NCBI GenBank assembly: GCA_023418475.1
Contig: JAEZZO010000049.1
Coordinates: forward strand, 62,001 to 126,000
DNA: 64,000 nucleotides
Source of the DNA: Bacillota bacterium
GTDB lineage: Bacteria; Bacillota; Clostridia; Lachnospirales; Lachnospiraceae
Reading direction: 5' to 3'
Below, piece by piece: positions 36,819 through 45,665 of this stretch. Each line of letters starts with the position of its first letter. The first letter of the stretch is position 1. A model generated the notes under the pieces. It saw only the letters and a list, made by a program, of their open reading frames with translations. It ran no database searches and was not told the origin of the DNA. A program made the position numbers and the translations under genes.

Positions 36819-39800
36819 TTAATATGCAAATGCTGATTTACCAGTTTGTGATTTATATTCCTTATCTTGCTTTACTATCTCTGTATGTATCTGCTTACCA
36901 CTTAAATAAACATTAACAGTCAGCTCTCCGGACCCGGACCCACCCATCTCAGCCATTGCTTCTTTAAAAGCCTGCTTCATAGTACTAACGGGTGAAACAA
37001 CCTCGGCTTCTCTAGTGTTGTCACCAAGGATAGAGAGAAATTCGCCATAATTCGCAGGAACAACAGTACCGGTTGCAAGTCTTGGAATTTTCGGGGCAGT
37101 AATCTTTTGTATCTGTACTCCATATGTTTTTCCGCCCAACCACTCTGGAGCCTTAAAACTTAGTGAATTAGCCGCATCCACTACTGTATTTATAGCTGTT
37201 ACAATTCCGCTAACCATGCCGTTAATGATATCGATAATAAGGTTTACCGGAGTCTTTACGATTCCTACAAGAGCATCAAATATACCTTTAAATATGTTTT
37301 GTACTCCCTGCCAGGCTGTTTTCCAGTCTCCTGTAAATACGCCTTTGATAAAGGTAATTATGCCTACCAGTGTAGTTTTAAGTCCGTTTATTACATCACT
37401 GATCCCGGAGAATACTGCATCAAATGCCGGCTTAAAATCTTTCCACAGCACTGTCACAAGTGGATTGATATAGTCTTTCCACAGCGTAGTCAACACGCTA
37501 ATAACCGTTTTTATAATCGGTATAACAGTCTTATTTAAAATCTGGTATACTGCGTCCCATGCAGCCACAAATATACTGCCAATAGCTTGAGCGAGTGGTA
37601 AAATAATGTTTTTCCACATCATAGTAAGCAGATCTGACAATATTTTGAATACCGGTTGCAGCACGATTCCGATAAAATCAGCAAGTGGTATTAGCACCTT
37701 CTGCCACAGATTTTTAAATATCTCAATAAGTTGAGGTAGCAAAGTTTCTATAAAAAAATTCACTGCCGGCTTAAGCAACTTATCCCAAGCATCGGTCAAT
37801 ACGGTACCGACAAAATCCGCTAACGGTTTTAGAGCAGCAAGCCATGTCTTACCAAGATCGGCCAATGACCTCCTAAATGTCTCACTATTATTATAAAGAT
37901 CAATAAAGCTGTATATGAGCAATCCTAATACAGCTGTAATAGCAACAACAGGAGCTGAAAGAGCGCCAAACGTTGCTGATATTCCAGCCAGTACAGTACT
38001 CAGTAATTCCCCTGAAGCTGCCATACTGACAAGTGCTGATACAAATGGTGCAACACTAGTTATAAAACCTGCTATTGCAAATGCTGCGAAAAAGCTGCCT
38101 ATTAATAAAGCTGCCTTGCGAATAGTTTCCTGATTTTTAAGGATCCAATCCGAAAATTTGTATAATCCGTCAGTAAGAGCTTTTAATACTGTAATAACAA
38201 TTCCTCCGGTCCATGACGCTACCGGCTGTAAAAAGTTATTCCATAGCCATAGTCCTAACGGTTTAAAGATAATTAGCACTGAATTAAGGACTGTTATCGC
38301 AGCACCAAGCAGATCCATAAATCTCGGCAACAAATCAGATACTGTCCAGGATGCAAGAGGCACCAATACGTTATCATACAGCCATTTGAGTCCAGCTCCG
38401 ACATTCTTAGCAAAGGGAGCAGTTGCAACCTTTAGCCGGTCAAATGCATCAGTAAGTGGTTTTAACTTTGTTTTGAGGCTATCAACCAGTTTCAGTATTC
38501 CGTTATCAATATTTTCTGTCTTAAACATCTGACTTGGATCCGGTATACCAGGTGTAGCATCTTTCTTTCCTGCCTTACTATCCGTTTGATTGTTTAATTT
38601 ATCAAATCCGGCAAGGGATCCTTTTTCTTTCTCCGTAGCATCCGTAGATTTTTTTACTGATTTAGCATAATCCGTCTGAGCCGTAACTGCCTTGGTAAAG
38701 GTGGTCTTGCCGAGCAACAAGGCCGCAAAGAATTCTCCGACTTTTGTAATTGCCGCAGACAAATAATTAATCATTGTCTGCAGGGCTGGTGTGATAGCCG
38801 TAAGGATAGGCGAAAAAGCCGTGGCAAGGGAATTCTTAAGTTGCAACAATGCAGTCATTAAAGTCGACAGCGATTTGTTTGTTTCTGTATCAACCTGAGA
38901 CAAGTTCTGAAAGCCTGTAACTACACCATTAACAGCACCACTCAAAGCCCTAAAAGCTACGGAAAAGACTAACGACATTTTAAGCATTTTCAGCATACTC
39001 ATACGTCCTCTCCCCATACTTGACCCTGTATTATTAACGCTCTTGCTTACCATATCTGCTGATCTTGACACTTTCTTCTGAACTGCATCAACCTGCGAGA
39101 GTGACTTTTTATAATCGTTGAGTTCTTTTTCAAGTCTGGTAAGTTTCTGGTAGGCTTCGTCATATTCCTTATCGCCAAAATACAATCCCTGCTTTTCTAA
39201 GGATATTAATCTGTCCCTGAGCGTATCAACTTCTTCAACCACTGTCTGAATTCGGTTTTTTGCCTCTGCAGCTTCACTGGAGGTCTTACCAAATCCGGAA
39301 AATGCACCCGATACTTTACTGCGAATGACATCAAAAATGATAGGAATATCACCTATCGTTCTCTTGATTAGATCCATCATATTATTAAATTCATTTGCAT
39401 TATCGGTACCACTATTAAGAGCAGAGTCGATAGCTGATTCTGTCTTATCTGAAGCAACCGTTACATCATTTAATTCTGCAGATATATGATCTATGACTTC
39501 AGCCAACTCACTTGCTGCAGCAACTTCCGCATCAGGTATGATATCTGGTGTTTGTTCAGTATTCATTCGTTCGATAGCTGCATCAACAGCTTGCATAGAA
39601 ATTTCCATACGTCTGGCGCTATCGTCAGCCTCTTTTATTGCATTATCAACTTCATTAACAGCTGCCTCCGTTTGTTCAACCGCCCTGGTAACAGGTGCAG
39701 CATTCAATCCAGTAAAGGCGTTATTGATGCTTGCTGAAAGTGTGTCGACTGATTTAATTAAACGTTGAAAAAGCTCTTTGATCGTGATGCTCCCTTTTTC

Positions 39801-39851
39801 AATTCCATCGGTATCGATTTTGGTATCAAACTTCAGACTTCCATCAGCCAT
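36819..39851 (-). CDS. tail tape measure protein
   Basis: About 1,010 aa, the longest gene here. An N-terminal coiled-coil region (to ~280) is followed by repeated hydrophobic helices (about 300-380, 580-640) and a long series of Trp-rich amphipathic repeats (LADFIGIVLQPVF, WDAVYQILNK and similar). These set tail length and form the pore. The C-terminus has GDNTREAEVVSPVSTMKQAF, common in tape measures. ATG 39851 has AGGCAGGTG before it. Length predicts a tail of roughly 150 nm (about 1.5 angstrom per residue). Confidence 0.93.
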   Translation of the reverse strand: MADGSLKFDTKIDTDGIEKGSITIKELFQRLIKSVDTLSASINNAFTGLNAAPVTRAVEQTEAAVNEVDNAIKEADDSARRMEISMQAVDAAIERMNTEQTPDIIPDAEVAAASELAEVIDHISAELNDVTVASDKTESAIDSALNSGTDNANEFNNMMDLIKRTIGDIPIIFDVIRSKVSGAFSGFGKTSSEAAEAKNRIQTVVEEVDTLRDRLISLEKQGLYFGDKEYDEAYQKLTRLEKELNDYKKSLSQVDAVQKKVSRSADMVSKSVNNTGSSMGRGRMSMLKMLKMSLVFSVAFRALSGAVNGVVTGFQNLSQVDTETNKSLSTLMTALLQLKNSLATAFSPILTAITPALQTMINYLSAAITKVGEFFAALLLGKTTFTKAVTAQTDYAKSVKKSTDATEKEKGSLAGFDKLNNQTDSKAGKKDATPGIPDPSQMFKTENIDNGILKLVDSLKTKLKPLTDAFDRLKVATAPFAKNVGAGLKWLYDNVLVPLASWTVSDLLPRFMDLLGAAITVLNSVLIIFKPLGLWLWNNFLQPVASWTGGIVITVLKALTDGLYKFSDWILKNQETIRKAALLIGSFFAAFAIAGFITSVAPFVSALVSMAASGELLSTVLAGISATFGALSAPVVAITAVLGLLIYSFIDLYNNSETFRRSLADLGKTWLAALKPLADFVGTVLTDAWDKLLKPAVNFFIETLLPQLIEIFKNLWQKVLIPLADFIGIVLQPVFKILSDLLTMMWKNIILPLAQAIGSIFVAAWDAVYQILNKTVIPIIKTVISVLTTLWKDYINPLVTVLWKDFKPAFDAVFSGISDVINGLKTTLVGIITFIKGVFTGDWKTAWQGVQNIFKGIFDALVGIVKTPVNLIIDIINGMVSGIVTAINTVVDAANSLSFKAPEWLGGKTYGVQIQKITAPKIPRLATGTVVPANYGEFLSILGDNTREAEVVSPVSTMKQAFKEAMAEMGGSGSGELTVNVYLSGKQIHTEIVKQDKEYKSQTGKSAFAY

Positions 39852-39866
39852 ATATATCACCTGCCT

Positions 39867-40436
39867 TTACTTTGTAATTTCATTTAGATAGTCATACTCT
39901 GTCTGCTCTTCTTCTGACATCTTTACTTTCAGATCAATCATGGATTTATGTTCCCGGTAAAAATCTTCTTCATACTTTTCAAGCTTTTTGCCCTTATTCT
40001 TCTTCGATCTGATATTAATAACCGTTGCAAGGATGCCTTCTCCGATCTCGTTAAAATAGCCTAAAAATGTCCACCAGTGTATATAATCCTTTGCCCTGGT
40101 TTCGTATCCTGCTACTTTGTTAACAGCAGAAAAGATGATCTGTTCATCCTGCTCCCAGTCCATTACCTTCTTTGCTTGTTGCTGCTGCGAATTATCATTC
40201 TGGCTATTACCACCATCCAGAAACCATACAGCCCGATCAGCAGCTTCCTGATAATCTTCTGGAGGAATATTTTCTAAATCTTCATATAAACAATCGAGCA
40301 TAACAAATGTCTTTTCCTGGTCAGTAAGTTCCGGATCGGCGTAAGCTTGGAATATTAAAAGAGCCACCCGGTAATCTGTCCGGATAGCTCTATCTGTTCC
40401 ATTTACATTCAATTCTCTCGGTAGGCTCCCAATCAA
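39867..40436 (-). CDS. Gp15-family tail assembly protein
   Basis: 189 aa; DYRVALLIFQAYADPELTDQEKTFVMLDCLY and EAADRAVWFLDGG match the Bacteriophage Gp15 family. Genes in this place are tail-assembly chaperones that bind the tape measure. It follows the gene at 40437 with no gap. No slippery sequence joining the two was evident, unlike the frameshifted gpG/gpGT pairs of lambda-like phages. Confidence 0.82.
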   Translation of the reverse strand: MIGSLPRELNVNGTDRAIRTDYRVALLIFQAYADPELTDQEKTFVMLDCLYEDLENIPPEDYQEAADRAVWFLDGGNSQNDNSQQQQAKKVMDWEQDEQIIFSAVNKVAGYETRAKDYIHWWTFLGYFNEIGEGILATVINIRSKKNKGKKLEKYEEDFYREHKSMIDLKVKMSEEEQTEYDYLNEITK

Positions 40437-40877
40437 TTATCTCACCTGCTTTGTGTACTTCTCAATTCTCTTCTGACTGGCAGCCTGTTCTACTTTGATT
40501 TCTTTCTCGATGTATGGCCCGACTGCATCCATAAACCGTTCGAATAGGAACTTGCCTTTAACCGTGCTGACTCTGGACTGATTACCAAAGGCGATTTTTG
40601 CAACATCTGAATCAAATATATAATTAATCTGTGTGTCGATCAGCTCATTGATCGACTTAACCAGTTGCGCAGCCTCTTCCAGTTCATCTTCCGGATTGCC
40701 ATTCGGATTAAGATTGACGTCCTTTTCCAGACCATCAACAGCCTTAATAATAGCCTTTCTTGCTTCACTAAATCGTTCAATCAAACCATAATCCGCCGGG
40801 TTAAACCGGATAACCCTAGTCTCATCATCATTAATACAAAATTCTTTATATCCCTCTTCAAACTTTAAACTTTGCAT
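40437..40877 (-). CDS. tail assembly chaperone-like protein (DUF6673 type)
   Basis: 146 aa. FEEGYKEFCINDDETRVIRFNPADYGLIERF at the start, acidic and helical afterwards; ends KQVR. Its position between the major tail protein and Gp15 supports a chaperone role. The family name is from memory. Confidence 0.75.
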   Translation of the reverse strand: MQSLKFEEGYKEFCINDDETRVIRFNPADYGLIERFSEARKAIIKAVDGLEKDVNLNPNGNPEDELEEAAQLVKSINELIDTQINYIFDSDVAKIAFGNQSRVSTVKGKFLFERFMDAVGPYIEKEIKVEQAASQKRIEKYTKQVR

Positions 40878-40893
40878 ATCCTTCCTCCTTAAA

Positions 40894-40922
40894 AGAGCAG
40901 CGGAGAGGATAGGCCGCTGCTC
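40894..40922 (-). terminator. intra-operon terminator/attenuator after the major tail protein
   Basis: AGAGCAGCGG and CCGCTGCTCT form a perfect 10-bp stem, followed by TTTT on the minus strand and then the next ribosome site. It probably lowers expression of the distal tail genes relative to the tail tube. Confidence 0.75.
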
Positions 40923-40943
40923 TACAAACTAAAACTAATAATC

Positions 40944-41450
40944 TTACGATGCAGTAAAGGTCTTTGTAGATAATGCAAACAACCCTTTTACACGATTTCC
41001 GCACATGTGAAGATTGTACGGTATTTGATACCCAGAGTTGTCCCCACCGTAGGACGAGACTTCAATAACTGCATCCTCTTTGTATGCCACAAAGGATCCA
41101 GATGTTGTTGAGTCTTCTTCCCATAGATGCACATCAACAACAGTGGTTTTCACATCATCCAGCGTCAAGCGTCCCTCTGCTATTGACTGAAGCCTTGCAA
41201 AAAGCGGATCTCCTACAACTGCGTAATATGGTGTTACAGAAGCCTGAACCTCATAGCTATCAATATTTACTGATACTTCACCAAGTATGTTTTTCTTTTT
41301 TTCAACATTAGCATTCATCTCAATGTTATACTCTTCCAGGTCCTGCCCCTGCCTTACATATGCCGGAGTTGTAGCTCCGGGTAGAGCTGAGTCAACATAA
41401 TGAGCCATGTATTTTCTTTTAATCTTTCCTGTAATAGCTATACCTGCCAT
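40944..41450 (-). CDS. major tail protein
   Basis: 168 aa, beta-rich: IAITGKIKRKYMAHYVDS at the start, EEYNIEMNANVEKKKNILGE in the middle, GNRVKGLFALSTKTF at the end. Size, position before the chaperones and the following attenuator fit the tail tube subunit. Overlaps the previous gene as TAATG. Confidence 0.85.
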   Translation of the reverse strand: MAGIAITGKIKRKYMAHYVDSALPGATTPAYVRQGQDLEEYNIEMNANVEKKKNILGEVSVNIDSYEVQASVTPYYAVVGDPLFARLQSIAEGRLTLDDVKTTVVDVHLWEEDSTTSGSFVAYKEDAVIEVSSYGGDNSGYQIPYNLHMCGNRVKGLFALSTKTFTAS

Positions 41451-41899
41451 TATAATACCTCACTTTCCAAATGATACTGAGCATAGATCTGCAGCTGATA
41501 TGTTACCGGTCCGGATAAGGTTCCATTCTGGTACCCGTATAACATTCCGTTGGCACTGCTTAACTTTGTAAGTTTGCCATTTACAGACTGCTCATTTATA
41601 GTTACCTCAATTGCCTGATCACTGGCCGCATCTTCAAGCCAGTAGGCAAGATCCAATAAAAAAGTACTGTTTGCCAGTCTGTCATAGTCATTAAGACTCT
41701 GAAAGACCGCATACAGTACAAAGTTATGCTGACGTGTCTGATTACCGCATATATCTTCTTTTATCAACTGATCTCCTGTCGGATATAATCCACAGTTTTC
41801 CGTTTCGTTATCAGTAAAATCCACATTTATCTTACTGGAGAGCATTGATATCTGTGGAAAATCAGATACAATCTGTTTTACTATTTCAATTATATTCAT
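41450..41899 (-). CDS. tail terminator/minor capsid protein
   Basis: 149 aa, alpha/beta, with VKQIVSDFPQISMLSSKINVDFT and TFLLDLAYWLEDAASDQAI. By place and pattern it is the tail-completion (terminator) protein of siphophages, family Minor_capsid_3-like. ATGA overlap with the previous gene. Confidence 0.75.
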   Translation of the reverse strand: MNIIEIVKQIVSDFPQISMLSSKINVDFTDNETENCGLYPTGDQLIKEDICGNQTRQHNFVLYAVFQSLNDYDRLANSTFLLDLAYWLEDAASDQAIEVTINEQSVNGKLTKLSSANGMLYGYQNGTLSGPVTYQLQIYAQYHLESEVL

Positions 41900-42321
41900 T
41901 GTCTGTTAATTACCTCCTGGGCACCTTTTAAAATATCTTCCTTACGATCTGCCTTCATTCGTTCAAACCACATCTTTCCTGCCATGGGATGCTGATGCTT
42001 ACTGTATTCCAGATCCTTATCGGTCAGTATCTTGCTTTCTCCTTTTGATGCCCAGGCGCTGCCGGTAACGGACGATACCATTAATTTACCGTAATACTGG
42101 TACCTGGCATATGGAGTATGCTGTTGAACCAGTCCACTTCCGATAACGGTGCTAAGGGTAGCTGACTTTTCCAGCATCCCATTCCTCATAGGTGTATAGG
42201 GACCCATTAACCTTATCAATTCGCTGTCAATGAACTTTTGTACTGGTCCCATATCTTGAAGACCGTGATCTTGTAATATTTGATTCGTGGGTTTTACATA
42301 TAAATGACCGTTTAACTCCAA
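41896..42321 (-). CDS. minor capsid protein (head-tail joining, Minor_capsid_2-like)
   Basis: 141 aa; FIDSELIRLMGPYTPMRNGMLEKSATL, HTPYARYQYYGKLMV and GKMWFERMKADRKEDILKGAQE are typical of the HK97-gp10-like neck protein family of Firmicutes phages. It is the second of four small connector genes. Confidence 0.82.
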   Translation of the reverse strand: MELNGHLYVKPTNQILQDHGLQDMGPVQKFIDSELIRLMGPYTPMRNGMLEKSATLSTVIGSGLVQQHTPYARYQYYGKLMVSSVTGSAWASKGESKILTDKDLEYSKHQHPMAGKMWFERMKADRKEDILKGAQEVINRQ

Positions 42322-42330
42322 TTACACCAC

Positions 42331-42705
42331 CTACTTACATGATAATAAATAATGCTGCATATTAGGGCTGCCGTATAACTTATTATCAGCCACGGATACC
42401 CCATGTACATCATACGTAGCTTTTAGTGCCTTAACGGAGGTTGATGCAGTAGCAGCGGATGTGTTATCTATATCCATAGTCACAACACCCTTAACAACCA
42501 TATCCTTGCTTGTTGTAAAGCTTAGACCGGATGAAGGGAAACTTGCTGCCGGAATAAATATTTTTATAGCATCGCTGTCCTTGAGTCCAGTTTTATCTAT
42601 GTTCGACTGCTTAACCTCTTGCCAGTTAACATCATGAATAACAGTCCTTATGTATTTATCTCCGGTCTGCCACGAATATAGCGTCATATCTGCATTAGTA
42701 AGCAT
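42331..42705 (-). CDS. minor capsid/head-completion protein
   Basis: About 124 aa, beta-rich, with LYSWQTGDKYIRTVIHDVNWQE and IFIPAASFPSSGLSF, placed where the head-closure protein is expected. A GTG at 42714 is in frame, but ATG 42705 forms TAATG with the stop of the previous gene and has GGGGG 8 bp upstream. Confidence 0.72.
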   Translation of the reverse strand: MLTNADMTLYSWQTGDKYIRTVIHDVNWQEVKQSNIDKTGLKDSDAIKIFIPAASFPSSGLSFTTSKDMVVKGVVTMDIDNTSAATASTSVKALKATYDVHGVSVADNKLYGSPNMQHYLLSCK

Positions 42706-43073
42706 TAAACACACCCCCGATACAACAATCCGGTATCAGCAAGCCACAAGCTGATGATCTTGCCAACCTTGGACTGATATAATTGCTCTTGCTTTTCTGC
42801 ATCCACATAGGTCTTGCTTTGATCTCCTACTTTCTCGGCGGCAATGGCTCCGTTACCCTCTGCTTTATCACGTCCGTAAATAGCTTCAGCGGTCTCACAA
42901 CAACACATCTTAACATCATCGGGTATAACATCAGTATCATCCTTGATCCGATTAAAGGTATACTGTCGGATGATCAGCGAAGCCTTGCGGGCATAGGAAT
43001 TAAAAGAGTCGGTACCAATGACCGACCCTTTGTATATACCGGTATAATATGCGTAGTCTGCATAATTCCGCAT
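42705..43073 (-). CDS. head-tail connector protein
   Basis: 122 aa, helical: MRNYADYAYYTGIYKGSVIGTDSFNSYARKASLIIR-like start, then IPDDVKMCCCETAEAIY. This is the head-tail adaptor immediately after the capsid gene (Gp6-like). Note three consecutive Cys residues. Confidence 0.8.
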   Translation of the reverse strand: MRNYADYAYYTGIYKGSVIGTDSFNSYARKASLIIRQYTFNRIKDDTDVIPDDVKMCCCETAEAIYGRDKAEGNGAIAAEKVGDQSKTYVDAEKQEQLYQSKVGKIISLWLADTGLLYRGCV

Positions 43074-43091
43074 TGATACTACCTCCTAGAT

Positions 43092-44321
43092 TTATTCCTT
43101 AATCAAAGTAATAGCCTGAGTAGCAGCAGAAGCTGCTACGGTGACAGTACCAGTTACTTTAATGTATCCCTTAAGTGTAACTGTATAAGGATAAGAACCA
43201 GTTCTTAAATTAAACACCGCCTGGCCGGATGAGTTAGTCTTAATATTAGATCCATTAACATTAACTCTTGCATCAGCAATGGCTGCTGGGGTACCAGCAT
43301 TGTCCTTAACTGTAAATGTAACCGTCTGAGTAGTAACAGCTGTTGCAGGCTCAAGGTAAGCAAACGGACAACCTACGCGGTCCTCATCTATGCGAGTAGC
43401 AGGATTAGGTAATGCCCACCCCATACGGAATACAACACGCAGAGCAATCATATCCTGCTGTGCAAGATTGTAGACGATTTCCTTCGTAGCAGGATCCTGG
43501 ATAACGCCCTCAGTCAGGATCTTAACTGTGATATCCTGTCTGATAGCATATACCGCCTTGGCAAAATCTCCGACAATCATCTGAGCAATGGAATTATTAA
43601 AGGAGCCATTATCCGGGAAGTACATCTGAGCGCCATCAAGTGCGTACTGCGTGGATCCCTGCATGTCCTTCTTAAAAATTGGCTGACCATTATCATCGCG
43701 GACACCTCTTAACTTAGCCTTCATATTGGTTGCTGCAATGACACCGGATACAGAGTATCCATCGTCTTCAACCTTTGAAAAGACTCCATCCTCAGAAAGG
43801 ATCTTATCATAATAATCCGGACTGGAGCCCAGCGTCACATTATTACCGGACTGTCTTGCCAGAGTGATGATATCATTCTGCCACTCTGCCGGCCTGTTCT
43901 CTCCGAAGATTGTTGCAGCATCCACGCGCTGCCCGATCGCCTCGATAACGCGGGGGGTAACCTCTCCCATGATATCAAACTCAGCATCGTCAAGTACAGC
44001 CTCCGGAATAGGTACAATTACAGCCAACTCTGCTGCTGTCAGCCATACATTATCCCATGCCTGACTGGAGGTCTGCTTCATCCCGGTATCACCGTTGACC
44101 CAGTATGCAGTAGGAAGGAAGTCAAGTACCCTGATCCTGGTCTGCTTTGAGGTCATATTGGGGAGCTTCTTGGCCATGGCCATAAATACCGATGACTTCG
44201 GAGTATCCTGTGCAATCGCATCTACGATCTGTTCCCTGATAATTGCTTCTGCATCCGCTCTGTTCACAATACTCACTGCAAAGCGCTGCAGGTTCATAGC
44301 GATTTTTCTAATTCTGTTCAT
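43092..44321 (-). CDS. major capsid protein with N-terminal Prp-type cleavage motif and C-terminal Ig-like domain
   Basis: 409 aa. The HK97-fold body spans about residues 18-325 (TRIRVLDFLPTAYWVNGD, PIPEAVLDDAEFDIMGEVTP, YAIRQDITVKILTEGV, RMGWALPNPA). Residues 10-15 are NLQRFA, matching the Prp cleavage motif NLQ-x-F/A of ribosomal protein L27 leaders; cutting after Phe14 would give a mature chain starting Ala15. Residues about 328-409 form an extra Ig/carboxypeptidase-regulatory-like domain (FTVKDNAGTPAAIADARVNV, SYPYTVTLKGYIK), probably displayed on the capsid surface. Scaffold and protease genes lie just upstream. Confidence 0.9.
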   Translation of the reverse strand: MNRIRKIAMNLQRFAVSIVNRADAEAIIREQIVDAIAQDTPKSSVFMAMAKKLPNMTSKQTRIRVLDFLPTAYWVNGDTGMKQTSSQAWDNVWLTAAELAVIVPIPEAVLDDAEFDIMGEVTPRVIEAIGQRVDAATIFGENRPAEWQNDIITLARQSGNNVTLGSSPDYYDKILSEDGVFSKVEDDGYSVSGVIAATNMKAKLRGVRDDNGQPIFKKDMQGSTQYALDGAQMYFPDNGSFNNSIAQMIVGDFAKAVYAIRQDITVKILTEGVIQDPATKEIVYNLAQQDMIALRVVFRMGWALPNPATRIDEDRVGCPFAYLEPATAVTTQTVTFTVKDNAGTPAAIADARVNVNGSNIKTNSSGQAVFNLRTGSYPYTVTLKGYIKVTGTVTVAASAATQAITLIKE

Positions 44322-44345
44322 GTAATATACCTCATTCTTTCTTCA

Positions 44346-44876
44346 TTATTCCGACTTAAACAGTGAGCGGAAGGCTTCATTTGCGGCTGCCTTTTTATCT
44401 GTATTGTCGGTTGTTGTTTGGGTTCCGGTTACTACTTTGGGGGTAGACCTGGACTCCTCAAAAAGGTAACCATTATCTTTTTTAATGATTTCCAAGGCTG
44501 CAGCAATATCCGTATCCTGGTTCTTTGATTTCTTAAGGTTGTCCACATCCAGTAAAGCCATAACGGCCTTTGTATTCCTCGGCTTAAGAGCCGACACCTT
44601 ACCCTCAAGAGCGGCTGTGAATCGCATATCTGCGATTTGGCTCTCATAAGTTGACTTAGTGGTATTCAGTTCTCCTGTAAGGGCTGTTACCTTTCCCTGC
44701 AGGTCTTTTACATCTACTCCATCAAATGCCTTAAGTTTACCCTGTACATCATCGAGTTGTGTTTTATACGTGTTTGTAACTCCTTGCTCACGAGTAATAT
44801 CCTTACCATTCTCGGACATAATCTGGTCTATCTGTTCATCCGTCAATCCCATATCTTTTAAAAATTTTCTCTGCAT
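44346..44876 (-). CDS. phage scaffolding protein (GP20 family)
   Basis: 176 aa: LKDMGLTDEQIDQIMSENGKDI at the N-terminus, coiled coil (about 35-85), ALEGKVSALKPRNTKAVMALLD and a charged C-terminus. It is directly before the capsid gene, as expected. No NLQxFA motif is present, so unlike the capsid protein it is probably not cut at its N-terminus by the Prp-like protease. Confidence 0.88.
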   Translation of the reverse strand: MQRKFLKDMGLTDEQIDQIMSENGKDITREQGVTNTYKTQLDDVQGKLKAFDGVDVKDLQGKVTALTGELNTTKSTYESQIADMRFTAALEGKVSALKPRNTKAVMALLDVDNLKKSKNQDTDIAAALEIIKKDNGYLFEESRSTPKVVTGTQTTTDNTDKKAAANEAFRSLFKSE

Positions 44877-44950
44877 TCCGTTTCCTCCATTTACGCTTTT
44901 TACGGGTCAGCGCCCGATGTTATTTGCTATAGTTTTACGTCATCCCGGAC

Positions 44951-44976
44951 ATAAAAATAAGACGTTAACGTACGTC
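44951..44976 (-). terminator. weak intra-operon terminator before the scaffold gene
   Basis: GACGT/ACGTC stem (within ATGACGTACGTTAACGTC) followed by TTATTTTTAT on the minus strand, just after the Prp-like gene. Confidence 0.55.
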
Positions 44977-44994
44977 ATGAACGAGATTACTGGA

Positions 44995-45312
44995 TTACTG
45001 CCTTTCTATTACTGAAACATTCTCCGGATACTGCTCTGCTATACTTTTATACCCTATATTAGCTGATTTAAGTAGTGTGTCAGCAATTATACCTGGCCTA
45101 GGGGTCAAGGTATATTGTATAAAGCCATCCCTACTCTCTTTTATATCCATCTCTGCATTGCTTAACATGGTAATAGAATTAATTGTGTTAAGTGTAATGG
45201 TAGATACTGCAGCACATACGATATCACGTCCGGGAATTGAATAGCCTGCATGCCCTTCGATCTGAAAGCCAAATAATTCATTATTTCGGTACAATTTAGT
45301 TATTCTAATCAT
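44995..45312 (-). CDS. prp: Prp-type ribosomal-processing cysteine protease, probable capsid maturation protease
   Basis: About 105 aa. It has the two catalytic motifs of Prp: EGHAGY (His21) and DIVCAAVS (Cys33), plus the family end region. Cellular Prp trims the N-terminal leader of ribosomal protein L27, and in staphylococci the same host enzyme cuts phage capsid proteins. Here the gene sits inside the head operon between the MuF gene and the scaffold, so its likely job is cutting the capsid leader at NLQRF/A. GGAGG lies 5 bp before ATG 45312; an upstream in-frame ATG at 45324 lacks such a site. Confidence 0.88.
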   Translation of the reverse strand: MIRITKLYRNNELFGFQIEGHAGYSIPGRDIVCAAVSTITLNTINSITMLSNAEMDIKESRDGFIQYTLTPRPGIIADTLLKSANIGYKSIAEQYPENVSVIERQ

Positions 45313-45329
45313 TTTAACCTCCAAAAAGG

Positions 45330-45366
45330 GTATAAAAATACCACCTACCGTTATGATAGATGGTAT
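45330..45366 (-). terminator. terminator after the small acidic gene
   Basis: ATACCATCTA pairs with TAGGTGGTAT around a 9-nt loop, followed by TTTTTATA on the minus strand, starting right at the stop codon of the acidic gene. Confidence 0.75.
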
Positions 45367-45665
45367 TAATAAGTATTAAATTGAACTGTTATATGACCGT
45401 CCGTATTCTCCCACTCGGCCCAGAAAATATTATCTGTCCATTTGTCTGATACATTATTCTTCATCCACTCAGTTTCAAACTCCGCAACCTTATCCAGCGG
45501 AATAAGCCACCCCCTCAGATCCTCGCCTTCCATATCCTCAAGGAAGAATTCCCGACCTTCTCCGCAATCAAGAAAGAACATCTCTCCTTGTTCATGTGCT
45601 GTATTTTGTACGATATCCCAAAATCTATTAAACTTTTCTTCCTCTTGCGTTCTTAATCCTTGCAT
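45366..45665 (-). CDS. small very acidic protein, candidate immunity protein
   Basis: 99 aa with about 23 Asp/Glu against 8 Lys/Arg, rich in Trp and Phe (KFNRFWDIV, FFLDCGEGREFFLEDMEG, WMKNNVSDKWTDNIFWAEWEN). It overlaps the 3' end of the minor capsid gene by 38 bp and has a strong GGAGG 8 bp before its ATG, so it is translated in its own right. A small acidic protein right after a predicted nuclease-like C-terminus is the usual picture of a toxin/immunity pair. No family is recognised; a DNA-mimic or minor head protein is the alternative. Confidence 0.75.
   Translation of the reverse strand: MQGLRTQEEEKFNRFWDIVQNTAHEQGEMFFLDCGEGREFFLEDMEGEDLRGWLIPLDKVAEFETEWMKNNVSDKWTDNIFWAEWENTDGHITVQFNTY

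Noticed and set aside
39867..40877. programmed frameshift joining the two tail chaperone genes
   Set aside because: The genes abut in a stop-start arrangement with separate starts, and I saw no slippery heptamer at the joint.
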